From: Candidatus Avidehalobacter gallistercoris
GTDB taxonomy: Bacteria > Bacillota > Dehalobacteriia > UBA4068 > UBA4997
DNA: 58,307 bases
Direction: 5' to 3'
Assembly: GCA_018715045.1 (NCBI GenBank)
Contig: DVMH01000015.1
Location: 1-58,307, forward strand
This document shows, in pieces, positions 1 to 7,999 of the stretch (within the stretch, counting starts at the first letter, position 1; each line of letters begins with the position of its first letter). Made by a program: the position numbers and the translations under genes. Below the pieces are notes generated by a model, which was not told where the DNA came from, made no database searches, and saw nothing but the letters and a program-made list of their open reading frames with translations.

Positions 1-61
1 CTTCGGCACCAAAATAAAAGAACCGCCCTTTTTGGACGGTTCTTTTATTTTGGTGCCGAAG
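1..61. terminator. Long inverted repeat / bidirectional terminator at the window edge
   Basis: Positions 1-25 and 37-61 are exact reverse complements. Inner bases extend the stem around a T-rich loop, with one G/A difference (27 versus 35 side). The core AAAGAACCGCCC...GGACGGTTCTTT with flanking A/T runs looks like a rho-independent terminator usable from both sides. The outer arm carries CTTCGGCACCA, the exact 3' end of the adjacent minus-strand tRNA-Leu, so a second, convergent tRNA with the same 3' end probably lies just outside the window. A duplicated attachment-like tRNA end is the alternative. Confidence 0.7.
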
Positions 62-137
62 GTGGGACTTGAACCCACACGATGTCGCCATCACCGGATT
101 TTGAGTCCGGCGCGTCTGCCAATTCCACCACTTCGGC
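51..137 (-). tRNA. tRNA-Leu, anticodon CAA
   Basis: Read on the minus strand, the acceptor GCCGAAG (137-131) pairs with CTTCGGC (61-55), followed by discriminator A and an encoded CCA (53-51). The anticodon stem CCGGA/TCCGG encloses the loop CTCAAAA, giving anticodon CAA, which reads UUG. The 87-nt length and long variable arm fit class II tRNA-Leu. The encoded CCA abuts the terminator hairpin directly. Confidence 0.95.
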
Positions 138-152
138 ATATGTGCAAAAATC

Positions 153-181
153 ATTATATCAGAGGCAGACGAAAATTGCAA
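153..181 (-). promoter_or_regulatory. Sigma-A promoter for tRNA-Leu(CAA)
   Basis: On the minus strand a -35 TTGCAA (181-176) is followed by a 17-bp spacer and a -10 TATAAT (158-153). Transcription would start about 10 nt before the tRNA 5' end at 137. Position and spacing fit a stable-RNA promoter. Confidence 0.75.
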
Positions 182-198
182 GAGCTTTTCCAAAAAAA

Positions 199-690
199 TT
201 ATTTGGCAACGGATTGGTGTTTCTGCCTTTCCGTCTGTACAACGCGTTCTATGCGCCGGGCTGACATTCCTCCTGCCACGCCCAGCAGCAGGGAGGCCAG
301 CAGCGAAACGAATGCCTTTTGCCAAACCGGTACTCCGAAGGAAGCCAGCCACAGAGAGAACCCCAGCAGCCAGAGCCAGAAAGCCGCGATCGCTCCGGCA
401 GTGACGGAGGCGGCGGGATGCCAGCGGCAATGCGCAAATCCGGCCATAAACGGTGCGGCCACCAGACAAAGCGTGGTGAACCAGCGGACGTCGGCGGAAA
501 AATCAAACGGCAGCTCCCACCATAGCAGGCTTAAAAGCAGCCACAGCAGAAGAGGCAAAAGTCCCACCAGAACAGCCGCAGGTAGCATAAGCAGACGTAT
601 CAGCCGCCGAAAGAAGCGTATAGCAAACGGTGGTGGGGCAAAATGCAGTTTGGTTTTAAGCCGAAAGCAGGGTTTGGGCACGGCAGTCAC
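199..690 (-). CDS. Small multi-pass membrane protein of unknown function
   Basis: A 163-residue protein of roughly four to five hydrophobic segments: a Leu-rich pair near residues 30-60, then about 70-90, 95-115 and 125-145. It has a basic N-terminus and a short hydrophilic tail. I do not recognise a family. It lies about 53 nt downstream of the AI-2E type transporter on the same strand, so the two may be cotranscribed. The start is a GTG with a modest AAAGG upstream and is uncertain. Transport or accessory membrane function is only a guess from the neighbour. Confidence 0.6.
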   Translation of the reverse strand: MTAVPKPCFRLKTKLHFAPPPFAIRFFRRLIRLLMLPAAVLVGLLPLLLWLLLSLLWWELPFDFSADVRWFTTLCLVAAPFMAGFAHCRWHPAASVTAGAIAAFWLWLLGFSLWLASFGVPVWQKAFVSLLASLLLGVAGGMSARRIERVVQTERQKHQSVAK

Positions 691-743
691 CGCCTTTAAG
701 GGGCTTTGCGGTGCATTTTATGCCGGAAGCTTTGCGGATATGC

Positions 744-2009
744 CTATTTGTAGCTTTGGGTATCCACGGGCAGTTTTTTCTTGCGGAGGCGCTTTTCCAC
801 CACGTTTTTGGTTACCATATAAATTGTGGCGAAGATGGGCACGCCGATGAACATGCCCACCAGTCCGAGAGAGCCGCCCATAATTATGACGGCAAAGATG
901 ACCCAGAACGAGGTAAGGCCAGTCGCTCCGCCGAGGATCTTCGGGTCGAGAATATTGCCGTCAAACTGCTGCAATGCCAGAACCATAACGGCGAAGATCA
1001 TCGCCTGCTTGGGCGAGATGATCAGCAGCAGCAGAATACTGGGTATCGCGCCGATAAACGGGCCGAAAAAAGGAATAACATTGGTGACGCCGATGATCAG
1101 ACTGATCAGCATGGCGTAATCCAGACGTAGAATGTTCATCAAAATGAAACAGAGGATACCGATTATCAGCGAATCCAGCAGTTTGCCGGAGATGAAGCCG
1201 CTGAAAATCCGGTTGGTGCGATTGCAGAAATCAAGGAAATGTTCGGCATGTTTCGTTTCAGCGCAGGCATAGACGATTTTCCGGCTTTGGGCCAGAAATG
1301 TTTCCTTGCCGATCATCAGATAAATTGAGACAATGATGGCTACCAGAATGTTTTTCAGGCTCATGCCGGCAGTGACGAAAAAGTGTTGGATATAATGCAG
1401 CATCCCGGCCAGATATTCCCCCGGGTTTTCCAGATATTCGCTGATCTGGCCAGGAATATCCTCCATAGTGGCGTCGGTTATACCCAGCTCGGAGAGCTTA
1501 TCCAGAATATTGCCCAGATATTCGCGCAACCAGTCATATGAGGTAGAGTTGGTCAGTGTGTTGAACAGGGTGATGACGCTGCTGACGATTTCCGGTATTA
1601 CCATGCTGAAAAAAACGCCCAACCCCAGCGATACGATTCCCAGCGTAATAATAATGCCGATGGCGCGACGGGTGTTGAAATGCCGCATCAGAAACTTGCT
1701 TTTGCATAAGCTGCGCTCGATCATTTTTAGCAGCGGCGTCAGCACGTAAGCTATACATATGCCCCAGATAAACGGCTGTGCCAGTGTGACCAGGTTCTGC
1801 CAGCCATTTATGACGGAAGCCAGATTCTGCACGATGAAAAAAGCGATGATCAGCAATAGGCCTGTCATGAACAGGTAAAATGATTTGATCAGCTGCCGGG
1901 AATTAAACAGATCATCCACTCGCTTGGGTAGGCGGCGGTTGTCGCCAGATTTGTACTGCGGCGTTTTATCCGCCGGCTTAGAAGCTGAATTGTCGGGGGT
2001 TTGCTGCAT
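744..2009 (-). CDS. AI-2E family transporter (YtvI/PerM-like permease)
   Basis: A 421-residue integral membrane protein with the AI-2E family arrangement. A hydrophilic N-terminus is followed by a two-helix hairpin (about residues 45-95), a long amphipathic middle region with repeated short helices, and a C-terminal bundle including the conserved GVTNVIPFFGPFIGAIP segment near residue 310 and a GxxxG-rich last helix. The family exports small solutes or exchanges Na+/H+; specificity cannot be predicted here, and quorum-signal export should not be assumed from the name. A strong Shine-Dalgarno site (AGGAGGG) precedes the ATG. The upstream promoter is at 2061-2089. Confidence 0.85.
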   Translation of the reverse strand: MQQTPDNSASKPADKTPQYKSGDNRRLPKRVDDLFNSRQLIKSFYLFMTGLLLIIAFFIVQNLASVINGWQNLVTLAQPFIWGICIAYVLTPLLKMIERSLCKSKFLMRHFNTRRAIGIIITLGIVSLGLGVFFSMVIPEIVSSVITLFNTLTNSTSYDWLREYLGNILDKLSELGITDATMEDIPGQISEYLENPGEYLAGMLHYIQHFFVTAGMSLKNILVAIIVSIYLMIGKETFLAQSRKIVYACAETKHAEHFLDFCNRTNRIFSGFISGKLLDSLIIGILCFILMNILRLDYAMLISLIIGVTNVIPFFGPFIGAIPSILLLLIISPKQAMIFAVMVLALQQFDGNILDPKILGGATGLTSFWVIFAVIIMGGSLGLVGMFIGVPIFATIYMVTKNVVEKRLRKKKLPVDTQSYK

Positions 2010-2060
2010 AAGAAATGATTCCCTCCTGCCAAAAAATTAAAAACACAACTATATTATATA

Positions 2061-2089
2061 ATTATACAATAGTTCAGGTGTGAATACAA
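2061..2089 (-). promoter_or_regulatory. Promoter of the AI-2E transporter gene
   Basis: On the minus strand TTGTAT (2089-2084), a 17-bp spacer and a consensus -10 TATAAT (2066-2061) lie about 52 nt upstream of the start codon at 2009. The area is very A+T rich. Confidence 0.6.
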
Positions 2090-2210
2090 GCGGACGGCGG
2101 CGTTTGCGCAATTTTTTTACCATATCCGCCAAAATCAGTGTAAAAACTCTACAAATCTGCTGCGTTTTAGTGTATAATATCTATCAGCAGGTTAAAGAGG
2201 GGGCAAAACA

Positions 2211-2888
2211 ATGCGTTTACAAGCGGGCAGGTTATTGTGTGACGACACGGTGTTGGCGCTGCTCGCGGGGCAGCCTCCCAAAAGCGAACTGCTGCTTCAG
2301 GCGGTGTCCGGCTCGTCATATTTGGCGGCGGCGGACGGCGGTGCGGCTATAGCGCTTTCGGTGGGGCGCCGGCCCGATTTGCTGATTGGCGATTTTGATT
2401 CGCTTTCGGCGGCACGTCTGGCTGAGTGTCGAGAGGCCGGGTGTGAAATTCTGACCCTGCCTGCGGCCAAGGATCTGACCGACGGTGAATTCCTGCTGCA
2501 AACACTTTATGAACGCGGCTGGCGGCGCTTTCTGATACTGGGGGCGTTGGGCGGCAGGATTGATCAAATGCTGGCTAATATCTCCTGCGCGGAGAAACTG
2601 GCGCGTGAAGAGGCGGAAGTTTTGCTGATCCATGACGACGTGTTGCTTTGCCCGCTTTATGCCGAAAATGAGCCGCGGGAGCTTACATTGTATGGCTTTG
2701 GGGGTAAAACGCTTTCATTGCTGTCGCTCAGCGAGGTTTGCGATAAGATAGAGCTTTCCGGTTTCGAGTATTCGCTTAACGGAACGCTTGCGAGGCGGCA
2801 GACGCTGGGTATCAGCAACGTAGTACGGTCGGAGGCGGCGACGATTCGCCTGACAGGCGGCAGCCTGCTGGTTTGTCTTAATTTATAA
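2211..2888 (+). CDS. thiN: Thiamine pyrophosphokinase
   Basis: A 225-residue enzyme that transfers pyrophosphate from ATP to thiamine to make thiamine diphosphate in the cytosol. The N-terminal catalytic part shows the family signatures AADGGA (about 44-49), PDLLIGDFDS (about 59-68) and KDLTDGE (about 90-96), then LGGRIDQMLAN. The C-terminal beta-sandwich that binds thiamine carries the expected hydrophobic strands and a TLGISN motif. AGAGGGG precedes the ATG, and a -10-like TATAAT lies at 2173-2178. In Firmicutes this gene often follows rpe/rsgA; here it starts a short plus-strand group. No TPP riboswitch is visible upstream. Confidence 0.9.
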   Translation: MRLQAGRLLCDDTVLALLAGQPPKSELLLQAVSGSSYLAAADGGAAIALSVGRRPDLLIGDFDSLSAARLAECREAGCEILTLPAAKDLTDGEFLLQTLYERGWRRFLILGALGGRIDQMLANISCAEKLAREEAEVLLIHDDVLLCPLYAENEPRELTLYGFGGKTLSLLSLSEVCDKIELSGFEYSLNGTLARRQTLGISNVVRSEAATIRLTGGSLLVCLNL

Positions 2889-2913
2889 GCAAGTTTTGGG
2901 GGAGGTTATTAAT

Positions 2914-3525
2914 TTGGCTGACATCAACAGCGATTTGGTTGGCGCCGAGCAAGCGCGGCAGGATGCTATCAAGAGCCATAAGCTGGAGAATAAGGAGTTC
3001 AAGATCAAGCTGACCATCAGCGACGCGCAGTATCAGCGGGCGCATTTCGAGGAGTTCTTTCGTCGCGGCTGGTCGCAGCTGATCATACTGCTGGCAGTGG
3101 CATTGCTGGTGCAGACGCTGCTCACCGGCAGCTTCACCAACCCGGATGTTCCGTGGACGACCAAGGCCGGCGTGGTGCTGGTGGTGTTGTTTTCGTTTCT
3201 CGGTATGCCGATTTATGTGAAAAAGCGTTGGAAGTTTATGCGTGACAATAATGATTTTTGGGTGAATGACCAGCGCATAGTGCTGAATTTTAAAGGTGTT
3301 TCCGTGTGCAGTCATCATGGCGACCGCCGTCTGCATTGGCGAGAGTTCAGCCGGATATTTGAAACGGACGAGTCGATCGTTTTTGTGCTGTTGAAATTCC
3401 ACATGGTGGTGCTGCCTTTGGCCGGGCTTCCGGAGGACGAAAAAGAGCAGATACGCGGGATGATACGCAAGAACACCGCCAACCAGCGCGCCAGGGTGAA
3501 GCTGAAACGGCGCAAACGTAGCTGA
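2914..3525 (+). CDS. YcxB-like membrane protein
   Basis: About 203 residues. A soluble N-terminus is followed by two adjacent transmembrane helices near residues 55-75 and 85-105, then a soluble domain with the WVNDQRIVL...GDRRLHWREFSRIFETDESIVFVL pattern typical of the YcxB-like C-terminal domain, and a very basic tail (KLKRRKRS). Function is unknown for the family. I place the start at a TTG (2914) because GGGGGAGG sits 6-10 nt before it; an upstream in-frame TTG at 2896 lacks a site. It follows thiN by 25 nt and is probably in the same transcript. Confidence 0.7.
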   Translation: MADINSDLVGAEQARQDAIKSHKLENKEFKIKLTISDAQYQRAHFEEFFRRGWSQLIILLAVALLVQTLLTGSFTNPDVPWTTKAGVVLVVLFSFLGMPIYVKKRWKFMRDNNDFWVNDQRIVLNFKGVSVCSHHGDRRLHWREFSRIFETDESIVFVLLKFHMVVLPLAGLPEDEKEQIRGMIRKNTANQRARVKLKRRKRS

Positions 3526-3566
3526 CCCCAATCGCTTTAATGGTGGGGCTGATAAGGAGGTTTACC

Positions 3567-3896
3567 GTGGTTAAGCAGAAAGATGACTGGGGCGAGACGC
3601 ACGAAGCAGAGGTCTGGGAACTGCTGAAAAGCTATCTTGCCGGAGGGAGCGACCCGGCGGGGCTGGCGCAGGAATTGCTGCAACTGCTGGCGCAGGAGGA
3701 TAACGCTGTGGCGCCAGCGTCAAAACCCGCTGCAGCAGAGCCGCTTCCCAAAACCAAACTAAAAGAACCTGCCGTGCCGCCGCTGCCGGATGGGCTTAGT
3801 ATGAGAGATTTGGTGCATCGTCTGATCGATAACACGGCAGACGACGGCGAGATGGCGGCAAGGCTTAAGGATTTCCTGCATAAATATATCGAATAA
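3567..3896 (+). CDS. Hypothetical protein with Pro/Ala linker
   Basis: About 109 residues, not recognised. An acidic helical N-terminus (roughly 1-45, Leu/Glu rich) is followed by an Ala/Pro/Lys linker (46-75) and a second helical segment ending KDFLHKYIE. There is no signal peptide or membrane helix. I chose the GTG at 3567 because a full AAGGAGG lies 6 nt upstream; an earlier ATG at 3540 has none. It lies 41 nt after the YcxB-like gene and 70 nt before pduL, which has its own promoter. Confidence 0.5.
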   Translation: MVKQKDDWGETHEAEVWELLKSYLAGGSDPAGLAQELLQLLAQEDNAVAPASKPAAAEPLPKTKLKEPAVPPLPDGLSMRDLVHRLIDNTADDGEMAARLKDFLHKYIE

Positions 3897-3903
3897 ATAT
3901 TGC

Positions 3904-3932
3904 TTGAGTGTAGGCGCAGTGTGTGTTAAAAT
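3904..3932 (+). promoter_or_regulatory. Promoter of pduL
   Basis: TTGAGT (3904-3909), a 17-bp spacer and TAAAAT (3927-3932) lie just after the preceding stop codon, 34 nt before the preferred pduL start. The location suggests independent transcription of the phosphotransacylase. Confidence 0.55.
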
Positions 3933-3965
3933 AGCATTAAATTTGAGATGGCTGGAGGACTGACG

Positions 3966-4607
3966 ATGATTCGTAAATTCACGATAGACGAGGACATTTT
4001 GTTGGATGACGCTAACCCGGCAGTGACCACGGTGGGTGTATCCAACCACCATGTGCATTTGTGTCAGGCCGATATGGATAAGCTTTTTGGCCCGGGTTAC
4101 TCGCTGCATCCCAAAAAGAAGCTGACACAGCCGGGGCAGTTTGCCGCCGAAGAGACACTGACAGTCATTGGCTCTAAGGGCATGATCGAAAACGTGCGGA
4201 TACTGGGGCCGCTTCGTGCGGAAACCCAGGTGGAGCTGGCTGAGACGGAGGCGCGTCTGGCGGGTATCAAAGCCCTGTTGCGGGATTCGGGGGATTTAGA
4301 GGGAACGTATGGCTGTATTCTCCTTGGACCGAATGGGTATATAACTATTGACCATGGCGTTATCTGTGCCGTAACGCATCTGCACCTTTCCGATGAGGAG
4401 GCCGCGCCGTTGGGCATCAAAGATCATCAGCGGGTTGATATCTTCATTAAAACCGGCGATAAAGCTGGCTGTCTGTTCAATATACCAGCGCGTGTGGGCA
4501 AAATGCACGCCAAGGATCTGCATATCGACACTGACGCCGCTAATGCATTCAAAATCACGGCAGAATCACGGGCGATTGTGCTGCTGAACGAATGTAAGAC
4601 GGAGTAA
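3966..4607 (+). CDS. pduL: Phosphate propanoyltransferase / phosphotransacylase (PduL family)
   Basis: A 213-residue enzyme interconverting acyl-CoA and acyl phosphate (acetyl- or propanoyl-). The PduL fold is indicated by the N-terminal VSNHHVHL motif (about residues 24-31), the central CAVTHLHLS histidine pair (about 138-146) and the late MHAKDLHID segment, which together supply metal-ligand histidines. There is no microcompartment encapsulation peptide or shell gene nearby, so this is more likely a housekeeping PtaC-type enzyme for acetate or propionate energy metabolism than a bacterial-microcompartment enzyme. The start at 3966 is preferred over the in-frame ATG at 3948 because GGAGG lies in the right place only for the former. 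Confidence 0.88.
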   Translation: MIRKFTIDEDILLDDANPAVTTVGVSNHHVHLCQADMDKLFGPGYSLHPKKKLTQPGQFAAEETLTVIGSKGMIENVRILGPLRAETQVELAETEARLAGIKALLRDSGDLEGTYGCILLGPNGYITIDHGVICAVTHLHLSDEEAAPLGIKDHQRVDIFIKTGDKAGCLFNIPARVGKMHAKDLHIDTDAANAFKITAESRAIVLLNECKTE

Positions 4608-4624
4608 TAAAAACCAAGTTTAGC

Positions 4625-4661
4625 AAAAAAAAGCCGCCTGCCTGGCAGACGGCTTTTTTTT
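4625..4661. terminator. Bidirectional terminator between pduL and DUF378 gene
   Basis: Stem AAGCCG-CTGCC / GGCAG-CGGCTT with A8 on the left and T8 on the right. It sits between two convergent genes and can end both transcripts. Confidence 0.85.
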
Positions 4662-4680
4662 GCATTGATTCCGGCGTTTT

Positions 4681-4896
4681 TCAGGCGGTCAGTCTGTCGC
4701 GCCGGAAGAAGAAACTGATGACGTACAGGCCGGCCAGCCCCACCAGCGCAAATATGCAGCGGCTGATGACCGAAGCTGCTCCGCCGAACAGCGCGCCCAC
4801 CAGGTCATAGTTGAAAAAGCCGACCAGACCCCAGTTCACCGCGCCTACAACCACCAGAATATGCGCGATGTAGTCGATGGCGTTTAATTTCAGCAT
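4681..4896 (-). CDS. DUF378 family small membrane protein (YuzA-like)
   Basis: 71 residues, two hydrophobic helices (about 8-30 and 40-62) joined by a short loop, ending in a basic tail FFRRDRL. The pattern AIDYIAHILVVVGAVNWGLVGFF is characteristic of DUF378. Function is unknown. AGGAGG precedes the ATG. The protein is integral to the inner membrane by prediction. Confidence 0.85.
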   Translation of the reverse strand: MLKLNAIDYIAHILVVVGAVNWGLVGFFNYDLVGALFGGAASVISRCIFALVGLAGLYVISFFFRRDRLTA

Positions 4897-5038
4897 GAAA
4901 AAAGCCTCCTTTTTGGTTACGCCCGCCGATTGCTGCTGCAGCCTTTGGGCAATAATTAAATTTGCTATTTATCTTTGCAGTGATAGTATGGTATAATCAA
5001 TTATTAAATATGCACAAAATTGCGGAGAGGAGTTTAAT

Positions 5039-5347
5039 ATGGGCATTGGGGAAACGCTTGCCGTGGCGGCGGCGCGTCTGCCGCTGGTATATTATCTGGC
5101 TCTGAATGTGCTGCTTTTTGCCATCATGGGGTGGGATAAGTTCTGTGCCGTGAAGTATTTGCGCCGTGTGCCGGAAAAGACGCTGCTGATACTGGGCGCA
5201 ATTTCCGGCGGTTTGGGCGGCCTGGCCGGTATGCAGTTTTTTCATCATAAAACCAGAAAGCCCGTTTTTTGGGCGGTGTTCCTGGCGGCCTTTTTCGGCC
5301 ACATCGCGCTGTGGTTTCTTCTCTGCCGCTGGCTGGTTTTAGATTAA
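5039..5347 (+). CDS. DUF1294 family membrane protein
   Basis: 102 residues with three hydrophobic segments (about 15-32, 48-66, 78-98). The family pattern DKFCAVKYLRRVPEKTLLILGAISGGLGGLAGM followed by HHKTRKPVFW is clear, so assignment to DUF1294 (YsdA-like) is firm. No function is established. GGAGAGGAG lies upstream of the ATG. The phosphoesterase gene follows 18 nt later. Confidence 0.85.
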   Translation: MGIGETLAVAAARLPLVYYLALNVLLFAIMGWDKFCAVKYLRRVPEKTLLILGAISGGLGGLAGMQFFHHKTRKPVFWAVFLAAFFGHIALWFLLCRWLVLD

Positions 5348-5365
5348 AATTTTGCGGAGGATAGT

Positions 5366-6100
5366 ATGTCCGTTTGGGTCATTTCTGATTTTCATTTGTC
5401 GCTTTCGGCGCCGTTTCAGCCTGGCGAGGCGCCGAAGCTCTATAAACCGATGGATGTGTTTGGCTGTGGTTGGACACGTCATGTCGAGCGTCTTTACCAA
5501 AATTTTCAGGCGGAGGTCGCGCCTGCGGATGCTGTTTTTTTGCCCGGCGATTTAAGCTGGGCCATGACTCTTGCTGAGGGGGCGCATGATTTTGCCTTCC
5601 TCGGCGGACTTCCGGGGCAATTATTGCTCAGCAAGGGCAACCACGATTATTGGTGGGAGACAAAAGCCAAGTCGCAGCAGGCAATGCCCGGGAACGTCAC
5701 ACTGCTGCAAAACGAGGCGTTTTTAACTGAGGGGCTTGCAGTGGCTGCCACCCGAGGCTGGTATTGTCCGGGCAGCGCAGATTTTGATGCCGACGCCGCC
5801 AAAATTTACCGCCGTGAGCTGCTGCGGCTGGAAATGGCGCTCAACGACGCGGTGAAAAAGGAACAGACGGCAGGCGGCACTTATGAACGTGTGGTCATGC
5901 TGCATTTTCCCCCGGTGAATGACAAGCGTGATTATAACGAAATGATCGAACTGATGCAAAATTATCACGTTTCCCGCTGTTATTTTGGTCATCTGCACGG
6001 CGTGAAAACCGATTTCGCGCTGACTGGAGAGCACTGGGGGATTGAGTTTGCTTTAATCAGCAGCGATTATCTGGGGCATAAGCCATTGAAGATTAAATAA
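5366..6100 (+). CDS. Calcineurin-like metallophosphoesterase
   Basis: 244 residues with the metallophosphoesterase motifs in order: DFHLS (about 8-12, D-x-H), GDLSW (about 61-65), GNHDYWW (about 91-97), a histidine in the LHFPP segment (about 180) and GHLHG (about 211-215). These supply the two-metal site. It belongs to a cytosolic subgroup with a long insert between blocks; the substrate is unknown. Between DUF1294 and YgiQ-like genes, spaced 18 and 12 nt, it is probably in one transcript with them. Confidence 0.85.
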   Translation: MSVWVISDFHLSLSAPFQPGEAPKLYKPMDVFGCGWTRHVERLYQNFQAEVAPADAVFLPGDLSWAMTLAEGAHDFAFLGGLPGQLLLSKGNHDYWWETKAKSQQAMPGNVTLLQNEAFLTEGLAVAATRGWYCPGSADFDADAAKIYRRELLRLEMALNDAVKKEQTAGGTYERVVMLHFPPVNDKRDYNEMIELMQNYHVSRCYFGHLHGVKTDFALTGEHWGIEFALISSDYLGHKPLKIK

Positions 6101-6112
6101 GAGGATGTATTT

Positions 6113-7999
6113 ATGTTTTTACCAATGACGCGCGAGGATATGAATCTGCGCGACTGGCATTATCTGGATTTTTTGATTATCACGGGCGACGCGGTGCTTG
6201 ACCATTACTCGTTTGGCTCGCCGCTGATCGCGCGCTGGCTGGAGCATTTGGGCTATCGCGTGGGTATTATTGCTCAGCCGGACTGGCGCGATGCCGGTAG
6301 TCTTAAGGTGATGGGCAGGCCGCGCTACGGTGTGCTAATCAGCTCCGGAAACATGGATTCGATGGTCAACCATTACACGGCGGCTAAAAAGCGACGCCAT
6401 CAGGATGCTTATTCGCCTGGCGGACGGATCGGACTTAGGCCTGACTATGCGGCGGCGGTTTATTCCCGGCTGGCGCGTCAGGCGTTCGGTAAGCAAACGC
6501 CGCTTATCCTGGGCGGGGTAGAGGCCAGTATGCGCCGCTTTGCTCATTACGATTTTTGGAGCAATAGCGTCAAGCCTTCCTGGTTGATGGAGGGAGACGC
6601 TGATCTGCTGATCTATGGCATGGCTGAGCTGACGCTTAAAGCTGTGGCCGAGGTGCTTGCCGCGGGCGGTGTGCCGGGAGATTGCCGTCATATACCGGGG
6701 CTGGCGTACAGGGTGCCGGCAGGCGGAGCCATGCCCCGCCGCCGGGTGCTGGAGCTGCCGGGCTTCAAACAGGTGGCGGCCAGTAAGCAGGCGTTTGCCA
6801 AAGCGTTTCATAGTATTGATTTGGAGCAGAATTTCTACAACGGAAAAATTCTGGTGCAGCGGCATGGGGCAGAGTATCTGGTGGTGAATCCGCCGCAGCG
6901 CCCCTTGACTACGCCTGAAATGGACGAGATATACGAGCTGCCGTTTGAAAACCGCTGGCATCCAACGTATGAAGCGGCGGGCGGCGTGCCGGCGTTTGCT
7001 GAGGTGGAGTTTTCACTGCTTTCGCATCGGGGTTGCTTTGGCGGCTGTTCGTTCTGTTCGATCGGCCATCATCAGGGGGCGATTATCCAAAACCGCAGTG
7101 CTGCAAGTATCCTCGCTGAGGCCAGGCGGCTGACCGAGAAGCCTGATTTTAAAGGTTATATCCACGATTTGGGCGGCCCTACGGCAAACTTCCGCGGGCA
7201 GGGATGCGCCAAGGCAAAAAAATACGGACCCTGTCGTGGCAAGCACTGTCTGTATCCTGTACCCTGTGCTAACCTTAAGCCGGATATGAGCGAATATATC
7301 ATCCTGCTGAAGCGTGTGGCAGCGCTGCCCGGCGTGAAAAAAGTGTTTATCCGTTCCGGTATCCGTTACGATTATATCATGCTGGATAGAAAAACCGATT
7401 TTTTGCGCCAGCTGGTGGCTAACCATGTCAGCGGTCATTTGAAAGTGGCGCCGGAGCATTGCCAGCCGCGGGTGCTGGCGGTTATGGGCAAGCCTGATTA
7501 CAGCGTCTACCGGCGGTTTGCGGCGCGTTTCGCCAAGATGACGGAGCAGGTGGGAAAGCCCCAGTATCTGCTGCCGTATTTCATTGCGGCGCATCCCGGC
7601 TGCACTTTGCAGGACGCGCTGGGGCTGGCTCTGGAGATGAAAAAGGGCGGCTATCAACCGGAGCAGGTACAGCTTTTTTTGCCCTCGCCCGGCAGCAAAA
7701 GCACTTGTATGTATTATACAGGGTTGAATCCCGACGATATGCGCCCGGTCTATGTGGCCAGGAGCCGCGAGGAGCGCGATATGCAGCGGGCGCTGCTGCA
7801 CTTTGCTAAGCCGGAGAATTTTCCGCTGGTGCGGGCGGCGCTTACCAGGCTGGGCCGCGAGGATCTAATAGGCTGGGGATGGCAGTATCTGGTGCCGCCC
7901 CCAGGCGAGCCGCCGAAACGGCGTTCCAATAACCGTCGTTCTGGCGGCAAAACCCCTGTTAAAGGAGGTAATCGCCATGGTTCTGGGTATCGGCGTTGA
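6113..7999 (+). CDS. YgiQ family radical SAM protein
   Basis: 628 residues, the usual length for YgiQ-type proteins. An N-terminal domain starts FLPMTREDMNLRDWHYLDFLIITGDAVLDHYSF in family style. The radical SAM cluster motif is C-x3-C-x2-C in RGCFGGCSFCSIG near residue 308, and extra cysteines follow in GPCRGKHCLYPVPC. The C-terminus is basic and low-complexity (PKRRSNNRRSGGKTP). The family binds 4Fe-4S and SAM, but its substrate is not established. Its 3' end overlaps the next gene by 23 nt and contains that gene's AAAGGAGG, so translation of the two is probably coupled. Confidence 0.9.
   Translation: MFLPMTREDMNLRDWHYLDFLIITGDAVLDHYSFGSPLIARWLEHLGYRVGIIAQPDWRDAGSLKVMGRPRYGVLISSGNMDSMVNHYTAAKKRRHQDAYSPGGRIGLRPDYAAAVYSRLARQAFGKQTPLILGGVEASMRRFAHYDFWSNSVKPSWLMEGDADLLIYGMAELTLKAVAEVLAAGGVPGDCRHIPGLAYRVPAGGAMPRRRVLELPGFKQVAASKQAFAKAFHSIDLEQNFYNGKILVQRHGAEYLVVNPPQRPLTTPEMDEIYELPFENRWHPTYEAAGGVPAFAEVEFSLLSHRGCFGGCSFCSIGHHQGAIIQNRSAASILAEARRLTEKPDFKGYIHDLGGPTANFRGQGCAKAKKYGPCRGKHCLYPVPCANLKPDMSEYIILLKRVAALPGVKKVFIRSGIRYDYIMLDRKTDFLRQLVANHVSGHLKVAPEHCQPRVLAVMGKPDYSVYRRFAARFAKMTEQVGKPQYLLPYFIAAHPGCTLQDALGLALEMKKGGYQPEQVQLFLPSPGSKSTCMYYTGLNPDDMRPVYVARSREERDMQRALLHFAKPENFPLVRAALTRLGREDLIGWGWQYLVPPPGEPPKRRSNNRRSGGKTPVKGGNRHGSGYRR

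Noticed and set aside
32-850. Long plus-strand frame across the tRNA-Leu and the membrane-protein gene
   Set aside because: It reads through a tRNA, has no ribosome site and is antisense to a better hydrophobic protein; a shadow of G+C-rich sequence.
2010-2210. TPP riboswitch upstream of thiamine pyrophosphokinase
   Set aside because: No thi-box-like conserved core and very little leader space after the -10.
3966-4607. PduL as part of a bacterial microcompartment
   Set aside because: No shell-protein genes, no encapsulation peptide and no diol or ethanolamine enzymes in the surrounding region.
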